From an uncultured Mycoplasmatota bacterium (GTDB taxonomy: Bacteria > Bacillota_I > Bacilli_A > RF39 > UBA660), in contig UREA01000007.1 in the NCBI GenBank assembly GCA_900546715.1, positions 1 through 58,688 of the forward strand: a stretch of 58,688 nt of DNA. Direction: 5' to 3'. This document shows, piece by piece, positions 26,442 to 36,010 of the stretch. Within the stretch, counting starts at the first letter, position 1, and the number at the start of each line of letters is the position of its first letter. Below the pieces are notes generated by a model, which worked only from the letters and a program-made list of their open reading frames with translations, searched no databases and was not told where the DNA came from. Made by a program: the position numbers and the translations under genes.

Positions 26442-29000
26442 TTATACTCCTAAAGCAATATGTTTTTTCTTTAATATGTATTTTCTTAAGAAATCTACCG
26501 GGAAAACTGTTAGAGCTAAAATAAATACTAATATAAGCTCATTTAATTCAAGTCCATAAGTTCTAAATATATCTCCTCCATTATAGATGATATAAAGTTG
26601 AGCAATAAATATAAAGCTAAATATTGCTACAAATACTTTATTTTTAGATAAGTTAGCTAGTATATTTATTCTGGAAGTTCTAGCATTAAAAGCATTAAAT
26701 ATTCCCATGAATATGAACATTGCAAAGTAAGCAGTCATTAAGTATTCATTATTTTCACTAGGTCTAATAAAATCTTTTACTATAGGAAGTTTCAAAAATA
26801 GTATACAAAGAATTGCACAATATAGACCCGTCCAAATGATTTCGCTATACATATATTTATTCATAATTGGAGTATTCTTCTTCTTTGGTGGTTCTTCCAT
26901 ATATTCTTCAAGTGGTGCTTCATATGAGAAGGCTATGCCTGAGAATGTATCCATAATCATATTAAGCCAAAGCATTTGAACAATTGTAATTGGAGTCGAT
27001 ATACCAATTAAAGAACCTATTATCGATAAAATAAGAGCACAAGTATTAACAGTTAATTGATAAATTATAAATTTACGAATACTTTTAAAAATTGTTCTTC
27101 CATATAAAATAGCTTTACTAATAGATAAAATATTATCATCTAGTATTACAATATCTGCAGCTTCTTTAGCAACATCTGTGCCACTTCCCATTGCAAAACC
27201 TACATTGGCTTTTTTTAAAGCTGGAGCATCATTTACACCATCACCAGTCATACCCACAACTAAAGACATATCTTCAATTATACTTACCAAACGACTCTTA
27301 TCATTAGGTAAGGCTCTTGCAACAACTCTAATATCACTTAACTTTTCTTTTACTTCTTCATCACTCATTTTAGCAAGATCACTACTAGTTAATACAATTT
27401 GTTTATCATTAGTGATTAAACCAACCTCTTTAGCAATAGATGTGGCTGTATCTATTGCATCCCCTGTAATCATAATAGTTTGAATACCTGCACTTTTAAT
27501 AAGTCTAATTCCTTCGAATGCTTCCCGTCTTAACTCATCTTTAATATTAACAAAACCTAAAAATGTTAAATTATCCATGCTTTTGCCATAAGCAAAAACT
27601 AAAACTCTACCAGATTTTTTAGTATACTCTTCTACTTTTCTTTTTATAATAGCAGTTGAAAATAATTTACTTTCTTTATTATTACTATTTAGGATATTTT
27701 TACATTTTGGTAAAATTACTTCCATTGCTCCTTTAATCAAAATAGTATCATCATCTAAAGTAATACTGCTATATTTATTAGCACTATCAAATGGAACTTT
27801 TTTAACAATATTAGCATTTATACTACTATTAATTGTTATATACTCAAGTATGGCTCTATCGGTTGAATTTCCTCCGATTACTTTAGAATCACTAATCACA
27901 CTAGCATTATTATAAAACAATGATTTATAAACTAACCCATAAATAGGATATTTTTTTAACATATTAAAATCTTTAAATACTTTAAAATCTCCACTAACAA
28001 ATTCTGTTACTTTAAGTGTTCCTGTTGTAAGTGTTCCTGTTTTATCAGTAAGAAGCACATTTAGACTCCCTGCCGTTTCAATTCCAACTAACTTTCGTAC
28101 CAATACATTATCCTTAAGCATTTTTTTCATATTGCTAGATAAAACTAAAGTAATCATCATGGGAAGACCTTCAGGAACAGCTACAACTATAATTGTAACC
28201 GATAAAGTTAGAGCATAAATTAAATGATTGAACATTACAGGAAAATCAGTTAATGTTGCCATGATTAAATCATAATCAAAATTATTATCAATAACTATAC
28301 AAGAAAATAAATAAGAAATACTAGCAAGAATTGCACCACAATATCCTATTTTACTAATAGTTTTGGCAAGTCCTCTTAATTTTAATCTTAAAGGACTTTC
28401 GGGAATATCTTCTTGCAACTCCTGAGAAATTTTACCCATAATGGTTTTATCACCAACAAGTTCCACCTGCATTTTAGCTTCACCATTATAAACTACTGAT
28501 CCCCGATATACTTTACTATTAATTTTCTTTTTAGCTTCTTTTGATTCTCCATTTAATGCAGCCTCATCAACTGACAAATTACCACTAATAAGTACTCCAT
28601 CAGCAGGAATTTTATCACCACTATTTAAAATTACAATATCTCCCACAACAACTTCTCCAGTAGTTATTTCGACAACTTTGCCATTTCTTATAACTTTTAC
28701 TTTACCTTTAATTGCCTCTTCCTGCAGGCGATTAAAGGCTTGTTCCGATCCATACTCAGAGATAGTAGAAATAAATGATGCTAAAAATATCGCTATTAAT
28801 ATACCTATTGTTTCAAACCAATCAAAATGTCTGAATAACACAATAACTTTAATAGCTAATGCAATAAGTAAAATTTTAATGATTGGATCAGCGAATGATT
28901 CTAGTAACAAATGCCAAAAAGTATTCTTTTTAACTTTAGTTATTTCATTTGTTCCATATTTTGCTCTATTTCTTGCTACTTCATTATCACTAAGTCCCAT
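26442..29000 (-). CDS. Calcium-type P-type ATPase
   Basis: 852 residues from the ATG at 29000, eight bases after GGGAGG. P2-type cation pump with ten predicted membrane helices. The actuator loop has LNGES (149-153). The M4 ion-site motif is VPEGLP (275-280), typical of calcium/manganese pumps. The phosphorylated Asp lies in DKTGTLT (Asp319), and the hinge is MTGDGVNDAPALKKA. The C-terminal helices include MLWLNMIMDTFSGIAFSYEAP. It most likely exports calcium from the cytoplasm, but ion specificity is inferred. Monocistronic with a terminator. Confidence 0.92.
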   Translation of the reverse strand: MGLSDNEVARNRAKYGTNEITKVKKNTFWHLLLESFADPIIKILLIALAIKVIVLFRHFDWFETIGILIAIFLASFISTISEYGSEQAFNRLQEEAIKGKVKVIRNGKVVEITTGEVVVGDIVILNSGDKIPADGVLISGNLSVDEAALNGESKEAKKKINSKVYRGSVVYNGEAKMQVELVGDKTIMGKISQELQEDIPESPLRLKLRGLAKTISKIGYCGAILASISYLFSCIVIDNNFDYDLIMATLTDFPVMFNHLIYALTLSVTIIVVAVPEGLPMMITLVLSSNMKKMLKDNVLVRKLVGIETAGSLNVLLTDKTGTLTTGTLKVTEFVSGDFKVFKDFNMLKKYPIYGLVYKSLFYNNASVISDSKVIGGNSTDRAILEYITINSSINANIVKKVPFDSANKYSSITLDDDTILIKGAMEVILPKCKNILNSNNKESKLFSTAIIKRKVEEYTKKSGRVLVFAYGKSMDNLTFLGFVNIKDELRREAFEGIRLIKSAGIQTIMITGDAIDTATSIAKEVGLITNDKQIVLTSSDLAKMSDEEVKEKLSDIRVVARALPNDKSRLVSIIEDMSLVVGMTGDGVNDAPALKKANVGFAMGSGTDVAKEAADIVILDDNILSISKAILYGRTIFKSIRKFIIYQLTVNTCALILSIIGSLIGISTPITIVQMLWLNMIMDTFSGIAFSYEAPLEEYMEEPPKKKNTPIMNKYMYSEIIWTGLYCAILCILFLKLPIVKDFIRPSENNEYLMTAYFAMFIFMGIFNAFNARTSRINILANLSKNKVFVAIFSFIFIAQLYIIYNGGDIFRTYGLELNELILVFILALTVFPVDFLRKYILKKKHIALGV

Positions 29001-29037
29001 ATGCTTGTCCTCCCAAAACAAGTATATGAATCTTAAT

Positions 29038-29070
29038 TTAAAAAAATGTAGATTTTTTTATTCTACATTT
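29038..29070 (-). terminator. Rho-independent terminator
   Basis: Minus strand AAATGTAGA (29062-29070) pairs with TCTACATTT (29044-29052) and ends in a T-run, overlapping the last codons of the 29058-29528 gene. Confidence 0.8.
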
Positions 29071-29528
29071 TTAATTAGTTCATCTATTTTTTCTTGATCA
29101 TATGTTACTTTTAGAGTTTTTTCTTGATATGTTAATCTTGAGTTATCAACAGTTAAAATTACTTCATTATCTTTATCTAAAAATTCCAATGTATAATCTA
29201 TGCCTTCACTATCTGCTGTAGTTGTTGTTTCAAGTATTTCTTCATTGATTTTATCCATTTTCGCATTACTTATAATATCTACAATTTCATTTACTGTATT
29301 TTCATTAGTAATAAATACTATTTTACCATTTTCTACTTCCCCGTCTTCATCAACACTATCACTATATTCTACTTTAACTATATAAGTATTACCTATTTTA
29401 TCTTTAATTTCAGTAACTAAATCATTAAAAATTTTATTACTATTTATAATATACCAAACACCTATTCCAATAAATACAAGCAGTAATATACTAATTATTA
29501 CAATAAAACCTTTTTGTCTTTTATCCAT
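29058..29528 (-). CDS. Hypothetical single-pass membrane protein
   Basis: 156 residues: a short basic start (MDKRQKG), a membrane helix at about 8-27, and an acidic extracellular domain of alternating strands and helices (GNTYIVKVEYSDSVDEDGEVE..., DYTLEFLDKDNEVILTVDNSRLTYQ). No family recognised. It ends in its own terminator just upstream of the ATPase gene. Confidence 0.6.
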   Translation of the reverse strand: MDKRQKGFIVIISILLLVFIGIGVWYIINSNKIFNDLVTEIKDKIGNTYIVKVEYSDSVDEDGEVENGKIVFITNENTVNEIVDIISNAKMDKINEEILETTTTADSEGIDYTLEFLDKDNEVILTVDNSRLTYQEKTLKVTYDQEKIDELIKNVE

Positions 29529-29584
29529 TTAAACCACCATACTTCTTAAATCAATTTTAACATAATTTTAAAAAATAACAAGTA

Positions 29585-30442
29585 TTAAATTGGATTTACA
29601 TGAATAATTGTAACATATATATCATCTAGAGCACTTATTTCTTCTTCCAGTTTATTAGCAATTGCATGTGATTCAAATGTTGTTAAATTACCATCAACAA
29701 ATATAGTAAATGATACTTGATATAAATAACCAACTGGTGTTGCATTAAAATGTTGAATCTTTTTTACTTCTTTATATTTTTTTATTATATCCATAACTTC
29801 CTTTTTAGTATTTTCATTCATTGCTTTATCCATTAAAACATCATAACTAGCTATAAATATTTTAATACCTGTAATTAATATAAATATAGATATACCAATA
29901 CCTACAATACTATCTACAAAACTAATACCATAATACATGCATATTCCTGATAAGAGCGTAAAAAAAGTTACTATCATATCATTACGATGATCTTTAGAAT
30001 TAGCTAGTATTAATAAATTATTATGCACTTTAGCAACTTTATTAGTATATAAAAATAAACCTAATTTAACTAATATAGTAATAATACAAACAATTATATA
30101 CCAAATAGAGAAATTATAGTTACTTGAATCAAATAAAGATACAATTGAATCTTTAAATACTGTTATAGCTACTAAAATAATTAATACACTTATAAGCATT
30201 GAATATATATATTCCGCTTTTCCATGACCTAAATGATGATCTTCATCTCTAGGTTTACTAGCTATTTTATTACCAATAAAAGTTAATATTGATGAAATTA
30301 TATCACTAGCACTATTTATACTATCAGCAATCATTGCTTGACTATTAGTAATTATGCCCACAATACCTTTAATAATAAGTAAAAAAAGATTGCCAAGTAT
30401 ACCTAATATACTAGCAATTTTTCCGGATTTATATCTATTCAT
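29585..30442 (-). CDS. Cation diffusion facilitator (CDF) transporter
   Basis: 285 residues from the ATG at 30442, after AAAGGAGATAAC. Six membrane helices with the CDF metal-site motifs: ADSINSASD in helix 2 and HRNDMIVTF / VDSIVG in helix 5 (His/Asp tetrad), plus HHLGHGKAEY in the first loop. The C-terminal cytoplasmic domain has HFNATPVGYLYQV and ends in a His-containing strand. Exports divalent cations (Zn, Mn or Fe) by proton exchange. It overlaps the upstream YbaK-type gene by eight bases and is the last gene of an apparent five-gene operon. Confidence 0.9.
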   Translation of the reverse strand: MNRYKSGKIASILGILGNLFLLIIKGIVGIITNSQAMIADSINSASDIISSILTFIGNKIASKPRDEDHHLGHGKAEYIYSMLISVLIILVAITVFKDSIVSLFDSSNYNFSIWYIIVCIITILVKLGLFLYTNKVAKVHNNLLILANSKDHRNDMIVTFFTLLSGICMYYGISFVDSIVGIGISIFILITGIKIFIASYDVLMDKAMNENTKKEVMDIIKKYKEVKKIQHFNATPVGYLYQVSFTIFVDGNLTTFESHAIANKLEEEISALDDIYVTIIHVNPI

Positions 30443-30911
30443 TGTTATCTCCTTTAAATATTTTATATTCATGTTTTAAATATGTAATATATTTAATTAA
30501 ATCACTATAATCTATTGATACAGTTATAGTATTAGTATCCATATGCATAAGTATTAATTGATTAACTAAACTATTATCTATAATAATAGTAACTTGAGTT
30601 TTAGAATCATTAATAATACCTAGTGGTGTTACTCCACCAGGGATTAATTTTAAAATATTTTCTAATTCTTCACTACTACCAAAATGTAATTTTTTAACTC
30701 CTAAAAACTTTTCTAATGCTTTGATATTAGCTTTTTTTGTATCTTCAAAGATATATAAATAGTATTTACCTAAATTGTCTTTTAAAAATAAATTTTTACA
30801 ACCAATACCATTTATTTTTTCTTTAATAAACTCTGCTTCTTTAGAAGTATACACTGGTTTATGATTAACACTATTATACTTAATATCTAAAAATTTTAAT
30901 AAATCTTCCAT
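30435..30911 (-). CDS. YbaK/ProX-type aminoacyl-tRNA deacylase
   Basis: 158 residues of the YbaK/aminoacyl-tRNA editing fold. KNLFLKDNLGKYYLYI holds the conserved Lys, and LIPGGVTPLGIIND is the GxxxP substrate loop. This pattern fits stand-alone ProX/PrdX enzymes that hydrolyse mischarged tRNA-Pro, usually alanyl-tRNA-Pro. tRNA specificity is inferred from family. It begins one base after the upstream Hpt-receiver gene and overlaps the CDF gene. Confidence 0.85.
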   Translation of the reverse strand: MEDLLKFLDIKYNSVNHKPVYTSKEAEFIKEKINGIGCKNLFLKDNLGKYYLYIFEDTKKANIKALEKFLGVKKLHFGSSEELENILKLIPGGVTPLGIINDSKTQVTIIIDNSLVNQLILMHMDTNTITVSIDYSDLIKYITYLKHEYKIFKGDNNE

Positions 30912-30912
30912 A

Positions 30913-31692
30913 TTACATAATATTATTTAGAGTTTTTTCTAATATTTTTTTAACATCTCTTTCATTAAATGGTTTAAGTAAAATATCAATAATTGGATAT
31001 TTATAAGCTTTTTCAATTGATTCTTTATCATCAACACCTGTAATTATACTTGTTGGGTATTTAGTAAATAAATCGTGTTCTTTAAAATAATCAAGTACTT
31101 CAAAACCATTAACATTTGGCATATTTAAATCAAGTAACATAGCTTTAATTTTAGTATTTTTCTCAGGATCATTAATAATATCTAAAGCTTCCTTACCATC
31201 ATTAGCTACAATTACTTCAAAATCATCTTTAAATATTTTTAAAATAAAGTTTCTAATTATATTTGAATCATCTACAACAAGTATTGCTTTATCATGATTT
31301 TCTTCTTTTTTATATGATTCTTCAGATACTGTTCCAACACCCATATATTTTTTAACTAAATTTACTATTCTATTAGCCTCAATCATTAGTTCATCAAAAT
31401 GTTCTGTAACATAATACATATCATTTGCTTTACTCTTAAGTTCATGGTCATAAGCAAGTTCTGCTAATTTTTCAAAACCAAAATAACGGGCATCACTTTT
31501 TAGTGAGTGCACTTGAATTGCATAATTAGCCATATCTCCAACTTCTTTGTAATTTTTAATTTTTTGTAACTTATCTGGTACTTCTGCAAGAAAGGTACTT
31601 AGAGTATCATCATAAGTTTCCATATCTCCGAATAACTCTAAAGCTTTTTTAACATTAGCTCCATTTTCAATTAATAAATTTACATCTTTCAT
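30913..31692 (-). CDS. Hpt-receiver phosphorelay protein
   Basis: 259 residues. An N-terminal Hpt domain has the phospho-accepting His in VHSLKSDARYFG (His62). A linker of about 20 residues leads to a C-terminal receiver domain (about 134-259) with the acidic pair VVDDS, phospho-Asp188 in LLDLNMPN and the conserved Lys in LLKPF. There is no DNA-binding or enzymatic output domain, so it acts as a relay or by protein contact. It lies 11 bases after the hybrid kinase, the probable partner; order in the relay (kinase receiver to Hpt to receiver) is inferred. Confidence 0.9.
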   Translation of the reverse strand: MKDVNLLIENGANVKKALELFGDMETYDDTLSTFLAEVPDKLQKIKNYKEVGDMANYAIQVHSLKSDARYFGFEKLAELAYDHELKSKANDMYYVTEHFDELMIEANRIVNLVKKYMGVGTVSEESYKKEENHDKAILVVDDSNIIRNFILKIFKDDFEVIVANDGKEALDIINDPEKNTKIKAMLLDLNMPNVNGFEVLDYFKEHDLFTKYPTSIITGVDDKESIEKAYKYPIIDILLKPFNERDVKKILEKTLNNIM

Positions 31693-31703
31693 GAATATCC
31701 TCC

Positions 31704-33524
31704 TTAATCATCATTTAAATACTTATTAATTATTCTATTTAGCTCATTTTTATTAATTGGTTTTGCTAAGTAATCATCAAAACCATCCTGCAAATATTTT
31801 TCGCGCATTCCCGTTAGGGCATTGGCAGTTAGAGCAATTGTGATGATTTTAAAGCCTGGGATTTCTTTTAGTTTTTTAAGTGTTTCCACTCCACTCATCT
31901 TAGGCATCATATCATCTAATAATATCATATCATATTTTTCGCCATTTTGAATTTTTTCTAAAGCCGCAAAGCCACTTTCGACACTTTCAGTGTCAATTCC
32001 GTATGAATCAAGTAATCTCTCAGCTACTTTTAAATTAATTTTATTATCATCAACCAGTAACACTTTTTTATTATGAGTTATTACTTTTTCACCCAACTCT
32101 TCTGTTTCTTCTAACTTAATTGTAGGGTTATTTACTACTCTTTGATCTATACTAATTGTAAATTTAGAACCCTTGCCAAAAACACTTTGCACAACTATTT
32201 TCCCATTCATAAGTTCTACTAGTTTTTTAGTAATGGCTAAACCTAATCCAGTTCCTTCGATTGTTACATTTTCTTCTAAATCCAGCCGTTCAAATTTATT
32301 AAACAACTTATCAATATTTTCCTTTTTTATACCTATACCTGTATCTTCAACTGATATTATTAATCTACAAACATTATTTTTAATAACACCACTTATTTTA
32401 AATTCAATCCATCCTTCTTTAGTATATTTAATAGCATTAGTTAAAATATTTACACAGATTTGTTTAATCCGACTTACATCACCATATAAAACTTTTGGTA
32501 TTGATGGATCAAAACTGGTTTTAAATTCTATTGGCTTATCACCAAGTCTACCAATAGACAAAGCAACTAACTCATCACACATTTTCTTAAAAACATATTC
32601 CGTATTTACAATTTCTAACTTATTAGCTTCAATTTTAGAAATATCTAAAATACCATTAACTATTTCAAGTAAATTATCTGAGGCCATAACAATATCTCTA
32701 ACCTCATCTTTAGCAGAATCTGGTACTGTTTCATCTTCAAGTAATAGATTACTAAACCCAACAATTGCATTTAAAGGTGTCCTAATTTCATGAGACATAT
32801 TAGATAAAAAATCAGTTTTAGCTTCATTGGCTTTTTCAGCAGTATCTCTTGCAATATTTAGCTGTTCAATAACTTTAACGTCAGGGTTTTCAATAGTCAT
32901 TGACATTATTACGACAACAATAGATAAACAAAAATTAATTAATAAAATCGATGGAAAAAGTATTTGAACATAGCCAGCACAAAACATTAAAATTACTAAA
33001 AATAGCAATGGAACTGCTCTTTTAGAAGAAATTTTTTTAACATTCATAACCAATAAAATTACTATTAAAACTATTAAAGCCATACATGTTCCAGATGCAA
33101 TACTTTGAGCTAAACCATAAGAATTAATAACTATTCCATCACTACCAATATTTAAATATAAAGATGAAAATAGTATAATCAAAGAAACAATGAATTGAAA
33201 ACTATAAAAGATTATATTCTCAATTTTACTAAATTTATAATCAATTCCTTTAATTAAAATTATAGTATATTTCAAATAATTTACAACTAATAAAACCATT
33301 GATATCAAAAATAATTTTTTCAAAAATATCTTTAACCATACTATAGAATTCATAAATACAAACGCACTCATTATTTCAAAAATTAAACACGCAATAGTTA
33401 ATAATAATATATTAGTAAATAACTTAATTTCAATTGTATTAACTTTTTTCTTACGAAAATATACAATAGCAATTATAAATACGAATGCTAAGCTAGCATA
33501 ACTAAAATAAATAATTTTGTTCAA
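31704..33524 (-). CDS. Hybrid sensor histidine kinase
   Basis: 606 residues. Six or seven N-terminal membrane helices (about 1-212) without an extracellular ligand domain; then HisKA with His245 in NMSHEIRTPLN; HATPase with N box NILTNAIKYT, DTGIGI and GTGLGLAI; and a C-terminal receiver (about 485-606) with VDDN, Asp537 in LLDDMMP and LAKPI. It probably senses a membrane or intramembrane signal and feeds the downstream Hpt-receiver protein. It sits 22 bases after the AMP-ligase gene. Confidence 0.92.
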   Translation of the reverse strand: MNKIIYFSYASLAFVFIIAIVYFRKKKVNTIEIKLFTNILLLTIACLIFEIMSAFVFMNSIVWLKIFLKKLFLISMVLLVVNYLKYTIILIKGIDYKFSKIENIIFYSFQFIVSLIILFSSLYLNIGSDGIVINSYGLAQSIASGTCMALIVLIVILLVMNVKKISSKRAVPLLFLVILMFCAGYVQILFPSILLINFCLSIVVVIMSMTIENPDVKVIEQLNIARDTAEKANEAKTDFLSNMSHEIRTPLNAIVGFSNLLLEDETVPDSAKDEVRDIVMASDNLLEIVNGILDISKIEANKLEIVNTEYVFKKMCDELVALSIGRLGDKPIEFKTSFDPSIPKVLYGDVSRIKQICVNILTNAIKYTKEGWIEFKISGVIKNNVCRLIISVEDTGIGIKKENIDKLFNKFERLDLEENVTIEGTGLGLAITKKLVELMNGKIVVQSVFGKGSKFTISIDQRVVNNPTIKLEETEELGEKVITHNKKVLLVDDNKINLKVAERLLDSYGIDTESVESGFAALEKIQNGEKYDMILLDDMMPKMSGVETLKKLKEIPGFKIITIALTANALTGMREKYLQDGFDDYLAKPINKNELNRIINKYLNDD

Positions 33525-33546
33525 TTTAGTCCACCTCTTTTACTTC

Positions 33547-35559
33547 TTATTTTATTCTTACCTTTTTTAAAATCATTCCTTTATTTTTATCATATAGTTG
33601 TTGTTCTTCTTGTTCTAAAGCTCTAAAATCTGTTTTTCCAAAAGGTGTTAAAGGTAATTTTTCTTTTGTAAATTCATAACTACTAGGAGTATAGTAAAAA
33701 TACATTTCTTTTGTTTTTTCTTCAACTGTTTTTACTATTTTATTAATAATTGCATCAACATCTTGAGTCCAACATTCATCTTTTAAAACAATATGACAAG
33801 ATGCACCAGCAACTCTAGTAGGATGTGGACATTTTACAACACAACATTCTTGTACTTCAGGGATTTGTTTAATAATATCTTCAATAACATTAGCAAAAAT
33901 TTTACCATCTTGGGTTCTAATGATTCTTTGTTCTCTAGTCCAATGCCAAAGTCTTCCATATTCATCAGCATAGGCTTGATCTCCAGTATCAATATATTTT
34001 TTGCCATCACGATATTTTATAGTATTTTTATTTTCTTTAGCGGCATCTCCAATATAATGTAACATCATACTTGGACCACTAACATATAATTCACCAATAT
34101 ATGGTTTTCCTTCTTCATTTAAACCATAAGGCAATTCTTCACCAGTTTCTAAATCAACAATAATAAAATCATTACCAAATAATGGAAAACCACAACAACT
34201 ATAAGCTTTTGGTACATCTTTACCAGGAATATTTAAAGTAAATGGACCAAATTCTTCATTTTGACCATAACCCAAAGCATTTTGACAAAAACTTCCATGA
34301 GCTCTTAATATTTCATCAATTTTACGATCATCTTCAGGAGAAATACCTTCACCACCATGGTTAATTGATTTAACATGAGATAAATCTTTACCCTCTAATG
34401 ATTTATTATCAATTAAAGTTGTAACAAATGATGGCACAGTAAAGAAATGATTAATTTTATCTTTTGAGGTTATAATACCAGGAAATTCATTTCTGTCATA
34501 TGAAGCAATTAAAGTTGTATTCATTTGATAGTATCTTGATAATTGCATTCCCATCAATGAAAATGCTACCATTGGAGGAATCAATTGACATGATGTATCT
34601 CCAAATTCAAAATTAAGAGGCATTAATGTAGATTGATAAGGAGCAGCATTAATAGCTATATCGGTCATTGCTATCCTCTTAGCTGGACCAGTAGTTCCTC
34701 CGGTATGAACAATAAATTTAGGTTTTTCAGCGTCAAACTTTTCTCTTCTAGAATTATTTTTTTCGCCGTATTCTTTAATGAAATCATTCCATAAAATAAA
34801 TCTAGAATCTCTATTTTCATCAGTATAAAAACTAGCCTTTTTATCTATTTTTTCTCTTTTTATATAATTATCTAATTTTAAAAATATTTGTTGATATTTC
34901 TTTAATATTTTTCTTTGTTCATCAATACTTAAACTAGATAGCTCTTTATCACTAGGCATACTTTTAACAATATTTTCTAACACATGTTTATAATATGGAT
35001 TTTGATAAATATAATTAAGTCCAAATACTTGTACTCCATATAATAAATTCATTTTTCTTGGAAAAGAATCTTGTAATGATGTTACAATTACTGTTTCAAC
35101 ATCAGTTCCTTTAATTGCTTCTTTAACAATTGGATACATAACATCAATTATTACCATTGTTTTAACATCATTTTCTTTAATATGTTTCCTTAACATTTCT
35201 GGAGTAACTGCTGATGGATTAAACCATTCAGTAGCAATACCCATATCATTTGCTCCATACATTGTATAATAAGTTTCTGGAACATTTAAACCAAACATAG
35301 ATATAGTATCGTCTGTTTTAACTCCAAGATTTAAAAGCGCATTACCAGTAATATTTATGTTATCAAATAATTCTTTATTATTTATTTGTCTTCCATAAAA
35401 CTTAAAAGCCGGTAAGGAATAATAATCACTAAAATGTTCTTTAGCAGAATCTATTATAAATTCTGTTGCAGTTTTATACATCTTACTTTCATCAAAATCA
35501 AATTCATTAAAATGTTCTAAATATGGTTTATCAATAGATAAAATTTTCTTTGTTTCCAC
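33547..35559 (-). CDS. AMP-forming acyl-CoA synthetase/ligase
   Basis: 670 residues from the GTG at 35559, seven bases after GGAGGG; the upstream ATG frame runs across the promoter. An ANL-superfamily adenylating enzyme: P-loop HTGGTTGPAKR, a YGQNEE-type A5 motif (ALGYGQNEEFGPF), the A7 Asp in YIDTGDQAYADEYGRLWHWTREQR and the final catalytic Lys in PLTPFGKTDFR. It activates a carboxylic acid, most likely a fatty or aryl acid, as acyl-AMP then thioester. Substrate unknown. First gene of the operon with the kinase, Hpt-receiver, deacylase and CDF genes. Confidence 0.88.
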   Translation of the reverse strand: METKKILSIDKPYLEHFNEFDFDESKMYKTATEFIIDSAKEHFSDYYSLPAFKFYGRQINNKELFDNINITGNALLNLGVKTDDTISMFGLNVPETYYTMYGANDMGIATEWFNPSAVTPEMLRKHIKENDVKTMVIIDVMYPIVKEAIKGTDVETVIVTSLQDSFPRKMNLLYGVQVFGLNYIYQNPYYKHVLENIVKSMPSDKELSSLSIDEQRKILKKYQQIFLKLDNYIKREKIDKKASFYTDENRDSRFILWNDFIKEYGEKNNSRREKFDAEKPKFIVHTGGTTGPAKRIAMTDIAINAAPYQSTLMPLNFEFGDTSCQLIPPMVAFSLMGMQLSRYYQMNTTLIASYDRNEFPGIITSKDKINHFFTVPSFVTTLIDNKSLEGKDLSHVKSINHGGEGISPEDDRKIDEILRAHGSFCQNALGYGQNEEFGPFTLNIPGKDVPKAYSCCGFPLFGNDFIIVDLETGEELPYGLNEEGKPYIGELYVSGPSMMLHYIGDAAKENKNTIKYRDGKKYIDTGDQAYADEYGRLWHWTREQRIIRTQDGKIFANVIEDIIKQIPEVQECCVVKCPHPTRVAGASCHIVLKDECWTQDVDAIINKIVKTVEEKTKEMYFYYTPSSYEFTKEKLPLTPFGKTDFRALEQEEQQLYDKNKGMILKKVRIK

Positions 35560-35589
35560 AATACTACCCTCCAAAATATTTCTAACTTC

Positions 35590-35618
35590 ATTATAGTACA
35601 TAAAAAAATTAAAAACAA
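35590..35618 (-). promoter_or_regulatory. Promoter of the AMP-ligase operon
   Basis: Minus strand TTGTTT (35613-35618), 17-base spacer, TATAAT (35590-35595), about 30 bases before the GTG start. The HTH operator lies 16 bases upstream of the -35 box. Confidence 0.65.
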
Positions 35619-35634
35619 TAATTATTTTCAAAAA

Positions 35635-35652
35635 TGTATCAAATATGATACA
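35635..35652. promoter_or_regulatory. Palindromic operator of the HTH regulator
   Basis: TGTATCA-AATA-TGATACA, a perfect 7-bp inverted repeat centred 30 bases before the HTH gene start. It overlaps a TACAAT -10-like box (35649-35654) for the HTH gene and lies upstream of the divergent AMP-ligase promoter. Autoregulation is the natural reading. Confidence 0.65.
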
Positions 35653-35671
35653 ATATTATCAGGTGATACAA

Positions 35672-35926
35672 ATGGACTATGATAAAAATTATATTGAAAC
35701 CATATATGATGCTTTTGAACTTAATGAAATATTTATTAAAGAATTTATTCAACTAAGAAAAGAAAACAATTTAACTCAAAAGTTATTTTCTAAATACTCT
35801 AATGTTCCACGAGAAAAAATAGCCAGGATAGAATCCGGCTACTCATCTCCAAGTATACTTAGTTTACTTAAGATACTTGCTCCAATTGGTTATACTATAA
35901 AAATTGAAAAAGTTAAAAAGAAATGA
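35672..35926 (+). CDS. XRE-type HTH regulator, copy 1
   Basis: 84 residues from the ATG at 35672 (AGGTG upstream; an ATG at 35645 lies inside the operator). XRE/Cro-type helix-turn-helix: FIQLRKENNLTQKLFSKYSNV, then REKIARIESGYSSPSILSLLKIL, and the basic end KIEKVKKK, like HigA-type antitoxins without a toxin partner. A copy differing at only about 15 of 263 bases is found at 45084-45338 in the same orientation. This copy has the operator and ribosome site and is probably the functional one. Confidence 0.85.
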   Translation: MDYDKNYIETIYDAFELNEIFIKEFIQLRKENNLTQKLFSKYSNVPREKIARIESGYSSPSILSLLKILAPIGYTIKIEKVKKK

Positions 35927-36010
35927 TATTAATTTTTACATTTTCAATGATTCTATAAATATTTTCTAAAATGATGGCAACAACTTAAAATGATTAATAA
36001 CTTCTTTATA

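Noticed and set aside
28678..29097. Plus-strand open frame across the ATPase gene start
   Set aside because: Antisense to the conserved N-terminal part of the P-type ATPase, without a ribosome site.
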